The notes: generated by a model not told the origin, from the sequence alone. A DNA stretch of 64,000 nt from Phyllobacterium chamaecytisi (GCF_020164455.1 NZ_JAIQWW010000016.1:1-64000), one strand, 5' to 3'. Counted from the first letter of the stretch, positions 46,770 to 56,242 are shown. Numbers and translations: made by a program.

Positions 46770-47753
46770 TCAAACGTCGAATTGATAGGTTGCCGGCACG
46801 AATCGATAGCCCGTTTCCTGCTTTTCGACAAAACCCACGCCAGGGAAAGGCATGTGGTAGCCAATGAACGGTACCTTGTCGGCCGCTATCATGTCGAACA
46901 CCTTCTTGCGTGTTGCCGCGCCCATGGCCTTGTCGGTGTCGAAGGCAACTTCCCAATCGGGCCGCTGCAACGAGGCGACATAATGATTGGCCGTGTCAGC
47001 GGTCAAGACAAGATGCTTGCCGGCCGATTCGACGTGGAAAATCATGTGGCCAGGCGTATGGCCGTAGGCCGCTTCGCTGGTGATGCCAGGGACCACCGCA
47101 TCGCCCGCCTTGATGAAGGTGAACTTTTCGGCAAGCGGCTTGACCTTGGCGTTGACACCCTTGGCGTTGGTTTCGGCCGGAGTACCCGCACGTGCGGCGT
47201 CGGTCCAGAAGTCATATTCGATCTGCCCGCCGACATAGCGCGCATTGGCAAAGCCGGGTGTTTCGCCATTCATCAGGCCACCGATGTGGTCGCCGTGCAT
47301 GTGGGTGATGACAACAAGCGTCACCTGATCAGGCGTATAGCCCGCGTCTTTCATATTCGCTTCAAGCTGACCAAGGCCATTCTCGCGGCCGCCAGCACCA
47401 AAGCCTGTGTCGACGAGCACCAGCTCAGATCCGGTATTGATCAGGACCGGGGTGAAGCCGTTAACGAATTTCGTTTCCGGCAGGAAATTGGCGCGCATCA
47501 GCTCGGCGACTGCCTCCTGGCTCTGATTGGCACCGAAGGTTGGAAACGGACCATCGCCGGGGCGAAGCCCGTCAAGCAAAGTGGTGATTTCGAAATCGCC
47601 CAGCTTGAAGCGTTTGAAGCCGGGAGACTTGATCTCCGATTGTGGAACAGCCGCCTCCGCAATGTCAGAAATCATCTGTGACATTGCCAATCCCCCGGCC
47701 ATGGCACTTGACGCGAGAAAAAGGTTGCGGCGGGAAATCTCGAATGCAGACAT
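46770..47753 (-). CDS. exported metallo-beta-lactamase-fold hydrolase
   Basis: 327 residues. The N-terminus MSAFEISRRNLFLASSAMAG looks like a twin-arginine signal (SRRNLFL), so export in folded form is likely. The metal motif is THMHGDHIGG, with further His in AAYGHTPGH and Asp in LVLTADTANHY. The lactonase or MBL-fold class is clear but the substrate is not. ATG at 47753 follows AAGGAGAT. The 223-bp gap to guaB has an imperfect GGCGC...GCGCC hairpin only. Confidence 0.85.
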   Translation of the reverse strand: MSAFEISRRNLFLASSAMAGGLAMSQMISDIAEAAVPQSEIKSPGFKRFKLGDFEITTLLDGLRPGDGPFPTFGANQSQEAVAELMRANFLPETKFVNGFTPVLINTGSELVLVDTGFGAGGRENGLGQLEANMKDAGYTPDQVTLVVITHMHGDHIGGLMNGETPGFANARYVGGQIEYDFWTDAARAGTPAETNAKGVNAKVKPLAEKFTFIKAGDAVVPGITSEAAYGHTPGHMIFHVESAGKHLVLTADTANHYVASLQRPDWEVAFDTDKAMGAATRKKVFDMIAADKVPFIGYHMPFPGVGFVEKQETGYRFVPATYQFDV

Positions 47754-47974
47754 AGGATTATCTCCTTCAGGCAACAATATGCAACGCGGCAACGTCAGCG
47801 CTGCCGCTCCGTTCCTGCTGAATAGACCAAAAATCGCGGCGTCTGGATCACTTCTGATTGATCGCCGCTTGAGCCCCGGCATCGCGAGTGCTATCGGAAC
47901 TCGCAAGGCCCCCCGAGTCTCATAAAACGAGATTCACCGCCTGCTTTCTCACCACCTGAGAACTGGAATTCAAC

Positions 47975-49378
47975 TTGAACCGTATCGTTCCGCTCGTCCT
48001 GGCCGTCGCCCTTTTTATGGAGAACATGGACTCCACCGTCATCGCGACGTCGCTGCCGGCAATCGCCGCTGATATCGGCACCAGTCCGATCGCATTAAAA
48101 CTTGCCCTGACGGCCTACCTCGTCTCGCTCGCGGTCTTCATTCCAGTCAGTGGCTGGATGGCCGACAGGTTTGGCGCAAAGAATGTTTTCCGTGCTGCGA
48201 TCATCGTATTCGTCGTCGGATCCATCGCCTGCGCCGCCTCGGGCTCGCTCCTCGAATTCGTTCTATCGCGCTTCCTGCAAGGTGTAGGCGGCGCGATGAT
48301 GACACCTGTCGGCCGTCTCGTGCTGGTGCGTTCGACGCCGCGCAATGAACTTGTCAGCGCCATGGCATGGCTGACAATGCCGGCGCTCATCGGCCCGCTG
48401 ATCGGGCCACCCGTTGGGGGTTTCCTGACGACCTATTTCAGCTGGCACTGGATTTTCCTGATCAATGTTCCGATCGGCGTCCTTGGAATCATCATCGCCA
48501 CGCGCTATTTGCCTTCCATCGAAACCCTGGTGCAACGGCCGCTCGACGTTCCCGGTTTCTTTTTAAGCGGTATCGCCGCATCGGGCATCGTCTTCGGCCT
48601 GTCCGTCGTCAGTCTTCCAGCGCTTCCGACATGGGTGGGCATAGCGACGCTTCTGACGGGCATCGTTTCCGCTGTTCTTTATCTTGTCCATGCGCGCCGA
48701 ACTGCTGAGCCGTTGCTTTCTCTCAATCTTCTGGACAATCCGATATTCAGAGCGGCAATCGTCGGCGGCAGCCTGTTCCGCATTGGTGTCGGGGCAATCC
48801 CGTTCCTGCTGCCGTTGATGCTTCAGATCGGCTTTGGCCTGACGCCATTTCAATCCGGAATGATCACTTTCGTATCGGCACTCGGCGCCATGAGCATGAA
48901 GCTTGTTACAAAATGGTTCTACCGGAAAACAGGCTTCCGCAATTCTCTCATGTACGGATCGTTCGTCGCCGCGATATTCGTCGCGGTCAACGGGTTCTTC
49001 ACGCCGGAAACGCCCTATTGGCTGATGATCCTGCTACTTCTCGTGGGTGGATTTTTCCGTTCGCTGTTCTTTACGGGGACGAACGCTCTCGCCTATGCGG
49101 ATATCCCCAACGAGCAGACGAGCCAGGCGACGCCGATCAGTTCCGTTGCCCAGCAGATCTCGATCGCGCTTGGTGTGGCCGTTGCCGGCGGCATTCTCGA
49201 GATTACCACCAAGATACACGGCGGCCCGCTGCAGCTCTCCGATTTCCATATCGCCTTCTTTGTCGTGGCGGCAATTTCGGGTTTGGCCTGCCTGTCGTTC
49301 AGGGGTCTGCAGCCTGACGCGGGTTCAGAGGTTTCAGGTCACCGGCCGCTGATCAAGGTGGCAGCACCAGCGGAATAG
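47975..49378 (+). CDS. MFS drug-efflux transporter, DHA2 (EmrB/QacA) type
   Basis: 467 residues with about 14 helices. MENMDSTVIATSLPAIAADI carries the helix-1 acidic motif D-S/T-V of DHA2 pumps. GWMADRFGAKNVF is the loop 2-3 motif A, and SRFLQGVGGAMMTPVGRLVL is motif B. PALIGPLIGPPVGGFLTTYF is motif C, the antiporter motif. Likely an exporter of hydrophobic toxic compounds. No membrane-fusion partner gene is adjacent. The start is TTG at 47975 with a weak ribosome-binding site. Confidence 0.9.
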   Translation: MNRIVPLVLAVALFMENMDSTVIATSLPAIAADIGTSPIALKLALTAYLVSLAVFIPVSGWMADRFGAKNVFRAAIIVFVVGSIACAASGSLLEFVLSRFLQGVGGAMMTPVGRLVLVRSTPRNELVSAMAWLTMPALIGPLIGPPVGGFLTTYFSWHWIFLINVPIGVLGIIIATRYLPSIETLVQRPLDVPGFFLSGIAASGIVFGLSVVSLPALPTWVGIATLLTGIVSAVLYLVHARRTAEPLLSLNLLDNPIFRAAIVGGSLFRIGVGAIPFLLPLMLQIGFGLTPFQSGMITFVSALGAMSMKLVTKWFYRKTGFRNSLMYGSFVAAIFVAVNGFFTPETPYWLMILLLLVGGFFRSLFFTGTNALAYADIPNEQTSQATPISSVAQQISIALGVAVAGGILEITTKIHGGPLQLSDFHIAFFVVAAISGLACLSFRGLQPDAGSEVSGHRPLIKVAAPAE

Positions 49379-49383
49379 CCTTG

Positions 49384-49659
49384 TCAATCGTAGATCTCGC
49401 TGCGATGGCCAATCCCTACCACCAGAACAATCAACTTATGGTCCTGCAGCTCACAAATTATTCTATAATTTCCAACTCGATACCGCCAAAAATCTCCAAG
49501 CGTTGAGCCCTGCAGGGCCTTGCCGCTCTGTCTCGGATTGTCGAGGATGGCAATTCGGTCTCGCAAATAGTTGCGAATTCGCTTGGCTTCCGGTCGCCCA
49601 AGTTTTCGCAGTTGCTTTAAAGCCACTTCATCGAATTCAATCGTCCAGACCAAGTTCAC
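49384..49659 (-). CDS. relE: RelE/ParE-type toxin
   Basis: 91 residues. WTIEFDEVALKQLRKLGRPE and AKRIRNYLRDRI are the family helices. RYRVGNYRIICELQDHKLIV is the RelE core with the G-x-YR-x-I strand, and the protein ends VLVVGIGHRSEIYD. In RelE such residues cut mRNA in the ribosome. The GTG start at 49659 follows GAGGTG and overlaps the antitoxin by 23 bp. Convergent and 5 bp from the MFS gene. Confidence 0.9.
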   Translation of the reverse strand: MNLVWTIEFDEVALKQLRKLGRPEAKRIRNYLRDRIAILDNPRQSGKALQGSTLGDFWRYRVGNYRIICELQDHKLIVLVVGIGHRSEIYD

Positions 49660-49864
49660 GCCCCACCTCTTCGAGCGTGTAAGTGCGGCTTTCGCCATTT
49701 CTCAAACGACGCACCGCCTGCTCTGCCTGGTAAAGGTCTTCCAGATCATCCAGATGTTCTTCGATTGCCTCGCGAATATAGTATGCTTTGGTCCGTCCCG
49801 TTCGAGCAGCAAGCGCATCCAGCCGATCCTCGATTTCAGCGGGTAGACGTATTGAGGTTGGCAT
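49637..49864 (-). CDS. relB: RelB-type ribbon-helix-helix antitoxin
   Basis: 75 residues. The N-terminal ribbon-helix-helix (TSIRLPAEIEDRLDALAART and KAYYIREAIEEHL) should bind DNA. The acidic C-terminus (TYTLEEVGRELGLDD) should wrap the toxin. It is the first gene of the pair, preceded by a perfect palindromic operator that overlaps the likely promoter. The start at 49864 follows a CGGAG site. Confidence 0.9.
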   Translation of the reverse strand: MPTSIRLPAEIEDRLDALAARTGRTKAYYIREAIEEHLDDLEDLYQAEQAVRRLRNGESRTYTLEEVGRELGLDD

Positions 49865-49875
49865 CGCGAGCTCCG

Positions 49876-49895
49876 TTGAGATACATGTATCTCAA
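49876..49895. promoter_or_regulatory. perfect palindromic operator of the relBE pair
   Basis: TTGAGATACATGTATCTCAA is a 20-bp perfect palindrome 11 bp upstream of the relB start. Such sites bind the ribbon-helix-helix antitoxin and allow autoregulation, as seen for many RelBE systems. Confidence 0.8.
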
Positions 49896-49948
49896 TATGA
49901 CAGAGAGCCAGAACGATTTCAAGTGCAGGCAGTCGTTGTTAGAACGAG

Positions 49949-50677
49949 CTAATCGAGTTGCTCCCGGTCGTCAGGCAGTCCCTTGAAGTCCCTCGCCAGC
50001 AAATAAAGCTCGACGGATTCCGCACGTGATGCGGGCGGCTTTACGTGGTGGACGGACTTGAAATGCTTTTTCAGCAGGGTGAGCACTTCATTTTCAGTCC
50101 CGCCCTGAAATGTCTTGGTGAGAAAATGCCCCCCCGGACGCAGAACGGAAACTGCAAAGTCCGCGGCGACTTCGCAAAGGTGGGTGGTGCGTATGTGGTC
50201 GGTACGGCGGTGACCGGTGGTCGGCGCAGCCATGTCCGACAGGACGATATCCGGTTGGCCGCCCAGTGCTTCCATGAGCCTGTCCGGCGCGGCGTCATCG
50301 AGAAAATCCATCTCGAGCAAGGTGACGCCCGGCAATGGATCGATATGCAGATAGTCAATGCCAACGACAGTTGGAACGTCCTCCAGGGAGCCCACGATCG
50401 AAGCCGCAATCTGGCTCCAGCCACCGGGAGCAGCGCCAAGATCGATAATGCGCTGACCTTTTTTCAGGATTTTGTAGCGGTCATTGATCTCGATCAGTTT
50501 ATAGGCGGCGCGCGAACGATAGCCGTCTGCCTTGGAGCGCTGCACATACGGATCGTTGATATGACGCTCGAGCCAACGGCGCGACGATTCCTTGATCGTG
50601 CCGGCCTTCTTCTTGATCTTGGTATGCAGACCGCGCGTGCCTGTGCCGCCGCGTCCCCCTGTCGTCGTCTTAGCCAT
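49949..50677 (-). CDS. rlmE: 23S rRNA 2'-O-methyltransferase RlmE (FtsJ/RrmJ)
   Basis: 242 residues. RlmE methylates the ribose of U2552 in the 50S A-site. The K-D-K-E catalytic tetrad is visible: Lys in [10 protein letters not shown], Asp in [17 protein letters not shown], Lys in FLTKTFQGG, and Glu in [27 protein letters not shown] is the SAM loop. A basic N-terminus with Gly/Lys-rich sequence may help RNA binding. The start at 50677 matches homologues; the frame to 50740 is longer. It follows ppx/gppA by 20 bp. Confidence 0.95.
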   Translation of the reverse strand: MAKTTTGGRGGTGTRGLHTKIKKKAGTIKESSRRWLERHINDPYVQRSKADGYRSRAAYKLIEINDRYKILKKGQRIIDLGAAPGGWSQIAASIVGSLEDVPTVVGIDYLHIDPLPGVTLLEMDFLDDAAPDRLMEALGGQPDIVLSDMAAPTTGHRRTDHIRTTHLCEVAADFAVSVLRPGGHFLTKTFQGGTENEVLTLLKKHFKSVHHVKPPASRAESVELYLLARDFKGLPDDREQLD

Positions 50678-50696
50678 AAGGGCCCCTATTCCTGGG

Positions 50697-52079
50697 TCAT
50701 GCGGTTGCGCGCAACCAGCGATTGCGCCACGCGCCATCACGCGACATGAGTTCAGTCAAAATACCTTCGCGCAGCCCGCGATCGGCCACGCGCAATTTCT
50801 GGCTGGGCCAGACGTTGCGGATAGCATCAAGGATGGCACAACCGGCAAGAACGAGATCGGCGCGATCAGCACCAATGCACGGATTGGCGACCCGTTCATC
50901 GAAGCTCCACGACAGGAGCTTGCTGGTCATTTCCGTGACGTCATCGTTCTGCATCCAGATACCATCGATACGGCGGCGATCATAACGCTCGAGACCGAGA
51001 TGAATACCGGCGAGTGTCGTGACCGTGCCGGACGTGCCGAGCAGATGGAAGTTCTGGCTCTTGACGAGATCGCCGAGCTTGTGACGCTCGGAGAAATCGT
51101 TGATCAATTCGGCAACATGATCGACCATGACCGCGAAATTGTCGGTGGTCACATCACGCCCGCCAAAGCGTTCGGCCAAGGTGACCACGCCGACGGGAAG
51201 CGACGTCCAGGCAATGATATGTTCTGCAAGCCGCGGCGAGCGGCGTTCAGAAACATCGATCAGTGCGATCTCCGAGGAACCGCCGCCGATATCGAACAGC
51301 ACGACTGCGTCGGTTTCCCGCTCGACCAGCGTGCCACAGCCGGATACAGCAAGACGAGCTTCGGTCTGGCGATTGATGATCTCGAGATCGAGGCCGGTTT
51401 CGCGTTTGACCCTGGCCAAGAACTCCTCGCCGTTCGACGCCTGACGGCAGGCTTCGGTGGCGATAAGCCGGGCGCGGCGCACATCGTGGCTCTCAAGTTT
51501 GTCGCGACAGATCTTCAGCGCCTCGATGGCGCGATCCATAGCGTTGTCGTTCAGGCGCCCCGTCGCGCCGAGCCCTTCACCGAGGCGGACGATACGGGAG
51601 AAGGCATCGACGACGCGAAACTGTCCGGGGCGGGTGGGCGACGCCACTAGAAGCCGGCAATTGTTGGTGCCAAGATCGAGTGCGGCATAGAGCGGACCTC
51701 CGAAATGCCTGGATGGGAGCCGCTGCGCGGCTTGAACCGGGGGCGCCGGAGACGGCTTTACTGTCACTACTGGCGGTATCGTATCGGCAGGTTTGATCCC
51801 GGCGCGGCCCCGACGGCGAAAGCGATTGGGCCGCCGCTTCTTGGCGGCTTTGGCCGGAGTATTGGCAGGGGGAGCCGAAACGCTCGAGACAACGACTGGC
51901 TCGGTCGAAGCAGGCGCCTGTTTCGACTTGCCGCGCTTTCTGCGACGCGCACGTTTCTTGTGGTTCTTGTCGAAGCGTCCTTCCAGGGAATCGGATTGGC
52001 TTTCCTGCCTGTGATGTGCAGGATCCCCATGCGGTCCGGGCCCATTCTTGGTGGGACCTTTAGTGCCGTTCAGCACCAT
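50697..52079 (-). CDS. Ppx/GppA family phosphatase with basic N-terminal extension
   Basis: About 460 residues. The C-terminal 340 are an exopolyphosphatase/guanosine pentaphosphatase fold: [48 protein letters not shown] and [16 protein letters not shown]. Before it lies a low-complexity, highly basic extension of more than 110 residues ([13 protein letters not shown] and RFRRRGRAG). It looks fit to bind nucleic acid or polyphosphate. The start is uncertain: ATG at 52079 was chosen, but TTG at 52181 would add 34 residues. Upstream of rlmE in a likely operon. Confidence 0.85.
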   Translation of the reverse strand: MVLNGTKGPTKNGPGPHGDPAHHRQESQSDSLEGRFDKNHKKRARRRKRGKSKQAPASTEPVVVSSVSAPPANTPAKAAKKRRPNRFRRRGRAGIKPADTIPPVVTVKPSPAPPVQAAQRLPSRHFGGPLYAALDLGTNNCRLLVASPTRPGQFRVVDAFSRIVRLGEGLGATGRLNDNAMDRAIEALKICRDKLESHDVRRARLIATEACRQASNGEEFLARVKRETGLDLEIINRQTEARLAVSGCGTLVERETDAVVLFDIGGGSSEIALIDVSERRSPRLAEHIIAWTSLPVGVVTLAERFGGRDVTTDNFAVMVDHVAELINDFSERHKLGDLVKSQNFHLLGTSGTVTTLAGIHLGLERYDRRRIDGIWMQNDDVTEMTSKLLSWSFDERVANPCIGADRADLVLAGCAILDAIRNVWPSQKLRVADRGLREGILTELMSRDGAWRNRWLRATA

Positions 52080-52313
52080 GTCACCACCAGACGCCCCTCC
52101 ATTCGGCGCGATTGGCGCGCCTCTCTCGGGGTCTTTCAAAGTCTTATCCTTCGAGCGCCGCGCGAACCCATAAGGACGCAAGCAGGACGCTTTTCAATTA
52201 ACGTTGGATACAATGTAACATCATTTGCCGAATATCCAAGAGACCATTTGATATCCCCATCGCGACGGCCATAGGACGGGACTTGCTGGGCTTGACGCGC
52301 TCTTGGGCTGCTA

Positions 52314-52333
52314 GAGCCTCGTGCACGAGGCTC
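52314..52333. repeat. 20-bp perfect palindrome GAGCCTCGTGCACGAGGCTC
   Basis: It lies 5 bp past the epimerase stop codon and can form a strong hairpin or cruciform; the T tract is lacking. Its arms equal those at 28749-28794, so this is probably a dispersed palindromic unit used as a 3' end. Confidence 0.6.
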
Positions 52334-52338
52334 CAGGG

Positions 52339-53253
52339 TCAGGATAGTTCCGCAATGTGCCCCGCAGGATTGTCGACAGCCTTCCAGCCAGTCGATTGGA
52401 GCTTGGCCGAACTTGCAATCAAGTCACCGTTCAGCGTTTTCCAGCGATCTCCCTGGCCTGTTATTTGTGCGGCAATGTTTAATATCCACGGCGGGCATGA
52501 AAACAACCCAGGATTGCGGCCACGCCGGCGTCGTATGGCGGTCAGTATCTGCGGTACCGTTACTGGATTTCTGTCCGATACAATGAATGTGCCACGATCG
52601 GTTTTCGGTTGGTTCAAACTATGGATGATGGCACGGCAGAGAGCAGCGCGATCGAGCAAGGATCGTTGACCGGCCAAGGACCTTAGCGGTAACGGGAAAG
52701 GCAATGCCGCTAGTTTCACGAGCATCGCCATATTACCCTTCACACCCGCGCCATAAACGAGCACGGGACGCAGGATCGTATAATTTCCACGGTCCATAGC
52801 CGAAGCGATTTCGGCCTCGGCTGCAAGCTTGGCCCGACCATAATCGTCGGTTGGTTGTGGCAGATCGCTTTCCAACGCGACGCCTTCGTGAACGTTCGCA
52901 CATTGCGCACGTATCGACGAGACGAAAACAAACTTGCCCGAAATGGTTTTATGCGCAGCCTGAGCAAGCTTTGCCGCCAGCACGCAGTTGACTGCATGAT
53001 AGGTATGGGTGGCGTCGACTAGTTGCGTGTGAGCGATAGCGGCCAGATGCACGACATGATCGACATTCTCGAGGATGCGCTCGAATGCTTCGACCGGCTC
53101 GTCCGGTGCAGGCAACCGCCTACTTTCCGTGTTGGAGCGGCTAGCGTTTCGTGCAGCACTGATCACTCGATAGCCGGACGCTTCCAGTTGCTTGACCAAT
53201 TCCACACCGATGAAACCCGAGGCTCCTGTCACGAGAACAACGCCCGTTACCAT
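52339..53253 (-). CDS. NAD-dependent epimerase/dehydratase (extended SDR)
   Basis: 304 residues. VLVTGASGFIGVELVKQLEA binds the cofactor, and DHVVHLAAIAHTQ is the extended-SDR strand. VFVSSIRAQCANVHEG supplies Ser, and DDYGRAKLAAEAEIA has the catalytic Tyr-x3-Lys. RPVLVYGAGVKGNMAMLVKL is the substrate-side block of UDP-sugar epimerases of the GalE/WbpP-like type. No surface-polysaccharide genes are next to it, so the substrate is open. The start at 53253 matches the domain edge. Confidence 0.87.
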   Translation of the reverse strand: MVTGVVLVTGASGFIGVELVKQLEASGYRVISAARNASRSNTESRRLPAPDEPVEAFERILENVDHVVHLAAIAHTQLVDATHTYHAVNCVLAAKLAQAAHKTISGKFVFVSSIRAQCANVHEGVALESDLPQPTDDYGRAKLAAEAEIASAMDRGNYTILRPVLVYGAGVKGNMAMLVKLAALPFPLPLRSLAGQRSLLDRAALCRAIIHSLNQPKTDRGTFIVSDRNPVTVPQILTAIRRRRGRNPGLFSCPPWILNIAAQITGQGDRWKTLNGDLIASSAKLQSTGWKAVDNPAGHIAELS

Positions 53254-53424
53254 ATGATTGAATCCTTCCAACAGTTGTCACTCATATCAACAGAGACGTT
53301 TCCACATCAATGCGGCGTCAGGGACTAAATCGAAAGGACTAATCGGGAGCAATAGGGCTCGTAGCATACCTATGATAAGCGATGGAACAGGGACCGCGAT
53401 CACTATCGTTATGGAGTAACGCCT

Positions 53425-53592
53425 ATGCGTCAGCCCGATTTTCAGCCGCTTGAGACAAAAGACTTCCTGATACTGGCCGCGATCATGGTGGCCATTCTCT
53501 GGGGATGTTGGGAAGCTGGGACGATACTTGCCAAATCAAGCAATCCAAATGGCCATCAGTCAAGCATCATCCCGGATCAGCTGAACGGCTGA
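53425..53592 (+). CDS. small single-helix hypothetical protein
   Basis: 55 residues. A charged head (MRQPDFQPLETKD) precedes one membrane helix (FLILAAIMVAILWGCWEAGT) and a polar tail (SSNPNGHQSSIIPDQLNG). GGAG lies about 8 bases before the ATG. No family is recognised. The coherent amphipathic plan and ribosome-binding site favour a real gene. Confidence 0.45.
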   Translation: MRQPDFQPLETKDFLILAAIMVAILWGCWEAGTILAKSSNPNGHQSSIIPDQLNG

Positions 53593-53745
53593 TCGGGGCC
53601 TTGCCGCACCCTGATCGTTGGACGCAGACCAAGTCTGACACGTACGTTTCCGATCTTTTGATCTCTCACATTCACACATGTTCCCGTTGAAAATTCTCGC
53701 ATAAGTTGTATTAGTGCGCGAGCACAATTTTGAGATGTCCCCTCC

Positions 53746-53925
53746 ATGTCTGAGAACGATCATCAACCGGTGAAGTTAACCGGCGTCTTGCTACTCGCTG
53801 CTGTTGCGCTGGTATTTCTCGCTGTCATCTGGCTGATAGGAACCGCATTCGCGCGGACAACAATTGTCTACGATGGGAGCACAGCAACGGAACGAATGAC
53901 CTATGTCAGCGTTGTATTACGCTGA
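53746..53925 (+). CDS. small single-helix hypothetical protein
   Basis: 59 residues. After MSENDHQPVKLTG comes one long hydrophobic stretch ending FLAVIWLIGTAFA, then a short polar tail (TTIVYDGSTATERMTYVSVV). It is the second tiny membrane-protein frame within 320 bp, on the same strand as 53425. It has no strong ribosome-binding site. Unrecognised. Confidence 0.45.
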   Translation: MSENDHQPVKLTGVLLLAAVALVFLAVIWLIGTAFARTTIVYDGSTATERMTYVSVVLR

Positions 53926-54025
53926 CCCTATTTCCGTCAGCGGAGGCTTGGCGCCGACTTAGCCTATTATTGCCCTCCCCGGGGCGGTGCCAAGCCTCAC
54001 CTGCCCCCGGTAAGCGTTTTGCCAA

Positions 54026-54625
54026 TCAATCGAACTTTACGAGATTGTGGACCGGCAAAGGACCGCCGGGAAACTGGACGAGCCGTGACCCAACGGCGAG
54101 CGGCCCAAGATCGAGGCCGAAGAAACCCAGGCGCTCGATAAGTGAGCCAACCTGAGCTTTGGCTGTGCTGTCCTCCCCTGAATAGAAGAGAACGCGGCGG
54201 CCGCCTTCTGCCCGAGGATCGCCAGACACGAGATGCGCCAAGAGGTGATTGAACGCCTTCACCAGCCTCGCGCCCGGCACCAGATCCGCCACGACTTCAC
54301 TGGATGACCGCCCCTTGAGGTCGATCGGCCGGAAAAGCGGTGCCTCGATCGGATTGTTGGCGTCGATGACAATGCGGCCGTTCCACGCCGGCAGATCCGC
54401 GAGCGCTCCAGGCAGCTTTGTCCAGTTGACCGCAACGAGCACGAGATCAGCGCTCGCAGCCTCTTCACGCGTTCCCGCCTTGATGGACGGGCCGAGTTCA
54501 TCGACAAGTTCCCTCAACGATTCCGGTCCCCGGCTGTTGGCGATGACGGCCTCGATCCCGGCGCGAGCAAGTGCCCGTGCGAAAGCCGAGCCGATTGCTC
54601 CGGATCCGACTATGCCAATGCTCAT
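54026..54625 (-). CDS. NADPH-dependent F420 reductase-like protein (paralogue)
   Basis: 199 residues, the same length as the paralogue at 34088-34687. SIGIVGSGAIGSAFARALAR is the Rossmann loop, VIANSRGPESL the NADP-favouring strand end, and VPGARLVKAFNHLLAHLVSG the middle block. Both copies lie beside LysR-type regulators. It is divergent from the LysR gene at 54745, with 119 bp shared. The reaction is not known. Confidence 0.85.
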   Translation of the reverse strand: MSIGIVGSGAIGSAFARALARAGIEAVIANSRGPESLRELVDELGPSIKAGTREEAASADLVLVAVNWTKLPGALADLPAWNGRIVIDANNPIEAPLFRPIDLKGRSSSEVVADLVPGARLVKAFNHLLAHLVSGDPRAEGGRRVLFYSGEDSTAKAQVGSLIERLGFFGLDLGPLAVGSRLVQFPGGPLPVHNLVKFD

Positions 54626-54744
54626 GATTGTGCTCCTTCAGGTGTGGGAATGGATTTTGTTGGAGCGGAAATAGGCCAATCATTCATTGACGATAAGCAA
54701 GTAATGGCTTTTATTACTTTCAATGAATCGTTGAAAGATATTCC

Positions 54745-55674
54745 GTGGAAACACTGGCCAATCTCGAATCCTTTGTACGGAGCGCCAAGAGCGGTGGCTT
54801 CTCACCGGCGGCAAGGCTTATGGGCGTGACCCCCGCGGCGGTCAGCCGGAATGTTGCAATGCTGGAGCGCAATCTGGGCGTCCGGCTCTTTCACCGCAGC
54901 ACACGAAAACTGACATTGACCGAGGAAGGAGAACACTTTCTGCAAGCAGTGCAGGGAAATCTCGATGCATTGCAGTCGGCTATCGCGGGCATTGCCACCG
55001 ATCGCGGCCAACCCTCCGGGGTGCTCAAGATCAGCATGAGTCCGACTTTCGGCACGAGCTATATCCTGCCGCTTCTCCCCGCCTTTCTGAAGAAATACCC
55101 TTTGATCCGTCCCGACTGGCAACTGGACAATCGTCAGGTCGACCTGATCGCCGAAGGGTTCGATGCGGCAATCGGCGGAGGCTTCGAACTAGCGCAGGGT
55201 GTTGTGGCACGGACGCTGGCGCCGGCGCACATCATCGCCGTCGCATCGCCCAGCTATATGAGCGGGCGGACCCCGCCAACCAATCCGGAAGGCATCGCTG
55301 CGCTGGACGGAATCGTCATGCGCACCCCACGTACCGGCCGCATACGGCAGTGGATAATGCGAAACGTTCATGGCGAGGAAATGCTGGCAACGCCGACGGA
55401 GAGGATCGTGCTCAACGATCCCGCAGCAATGTGCCAAGCGGCGCTGCTCGGTCTTGGGGTGACGCTGATCGCCGTGCCCGATGCCCTGCCTTATCTTGAA
55501 AACGGCCGTTTGATTCGTCTCGTTCCGCAATGGTATCTGGATGCGGGACCAATCTCGATCTACTACGCCAGTCGCACGCTACTGCCGGCCAAGACGCGCG
55601 TCTTCGTCGATTTCATCGCGGAAGCCGTCAAGCGCGATCGGTTGCCGGAGCGTTTTGCAGGAAGTCTTGGATAG
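54745..55674 (+). CDS. LysR family transcriptional regulator
   Basis: 309 residues. The helix-turn-helix is METLANLESFVRSAKSGGFS through MGVTPAAVSRNVAMLERNLG. Its effector domain (GVLKISMSPTFGTSYILPLL) is typical of regulators beside oxidoreductases. The start is GTG. It is divergent from the F420-reductase-like gene, its probable target. A hairpin lies 13 bp after its stop codon. Confidence 0.9.
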   Translation: METLANLESFVRSAKSGGFSPAARLMGVTPAAVSRNVAMLERNLGVRLFHRSTRKLTLTEEGEHFLQAVQGNLDALQSAIAGIATDRGQPSGVLKISMSPTFGTSYILPLLPAFLKKYPLIRPDWQLDNRQVDLIAEGFDAAIGGGFELAQGVVARTLAPAHIIAVASPSYMSGRTPPTNPEGIAALDGIVMRTPRTGRIRQWIMRNVHGEEMLATPTERIVLNDPAAMCQAALLGLGVTLIAVPDALPYLENGRLIRLVPQWYLDAGPISIYYASRTLLPAKTRVFVDFIAEAVKRDRLPERFAGSLG

Positions 55675-55681
55675 GGACATG

Positions 55682-55712
55682 AAAAAACCGGTGCTGAAGA
55701 GAACTGCACCGG
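55682..55712 (-). terminator. intrinsic terminator of the 55728 gene
   Basis: On the minus strand CCGGTGC and GCACCGG pair around AGTTCTCTTCA, followed directly by TTTTTT. It serves the small gene at 55728-55904, and the hairpin could also end the convergent LysR transcript. Confidence 0.85.
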
Positions 55713-55727
55713 CTTGACAGGGGGCAA

Positions 55728-55904
55728 TCAGATAAGCCGATTGTGCTCGACGAGCTGCCGCAGGCGGCGCAGCTTTCCATCGCTGTCGGGGTTTACACGG
55801 CGGGGCTTCTTAGCGGCCGGTTTTGCGGGCTGCACTACGGTATCAGGCGATACGGTAACAGGGGTTTTCAGCCTTTTTAGGAAGGTAATCGCGTGGTTCA
55901 ACAT
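55728..55904 (-). CDS. small basic hypothetical protein
   Basis: 58 residues. MLNHAITFLKRLKTPVTVSP opens it, then a Pro/Lys/Arg-rich stretch (QPAKPAAKKPRRVNPD) and an amphipathic end (KLRRLRQLVEHNRLI). The net charge is strongly positive. GGAGG lies nine bases before ATG at 55904, and a good terminator follows the stop codon, which together support a real gene. Unrecognised. Confidence 0.6.
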   Translation of the reverse strand: MLNHAITFLKRLKTPVTVSPDTVVQPAKPAAKKPRRVNPDSDGKLRRLRQLVEHNRLI

Positions 55905-56242
55905 GGTGAGTATCCTCCAGATGCCCATAAAGCCGCAGTGGACCAGGAATCCAGCGGGAAAACTTCGACTTTTTAGGCAATTGGATGGATTTTAGCACCT
56001 TTCGAACGGGCGCGCCAGAACTATCAGGAGCCGCAATTAAGCCGCAAATGACAACCTACAATCGCGAATCGTCTTTTGGCCAAAGCTTGGCTCTTCGCGG
56101 CGTCAGAGGTTCTCGACCCGCCAATCTCATTCCAAATGACCGATTCTGTACGCACTCGATTTTGGTTCTTGTCATGCAAGCGGCCCGCAATCGAAAAAGC
56201 CTCGTCCAGCAGTCTAGTTTGTAACTTTGTAGGAGAGCCGCC
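55905..56242. other. 338-bp gap without a convincing gene
   Basis: It separates two divergently transcribed small genes and should hold their promoters. I see no convincing reading frame, tRNA, repeat arm or hairpin with a T tract. Confidence 0.5.
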
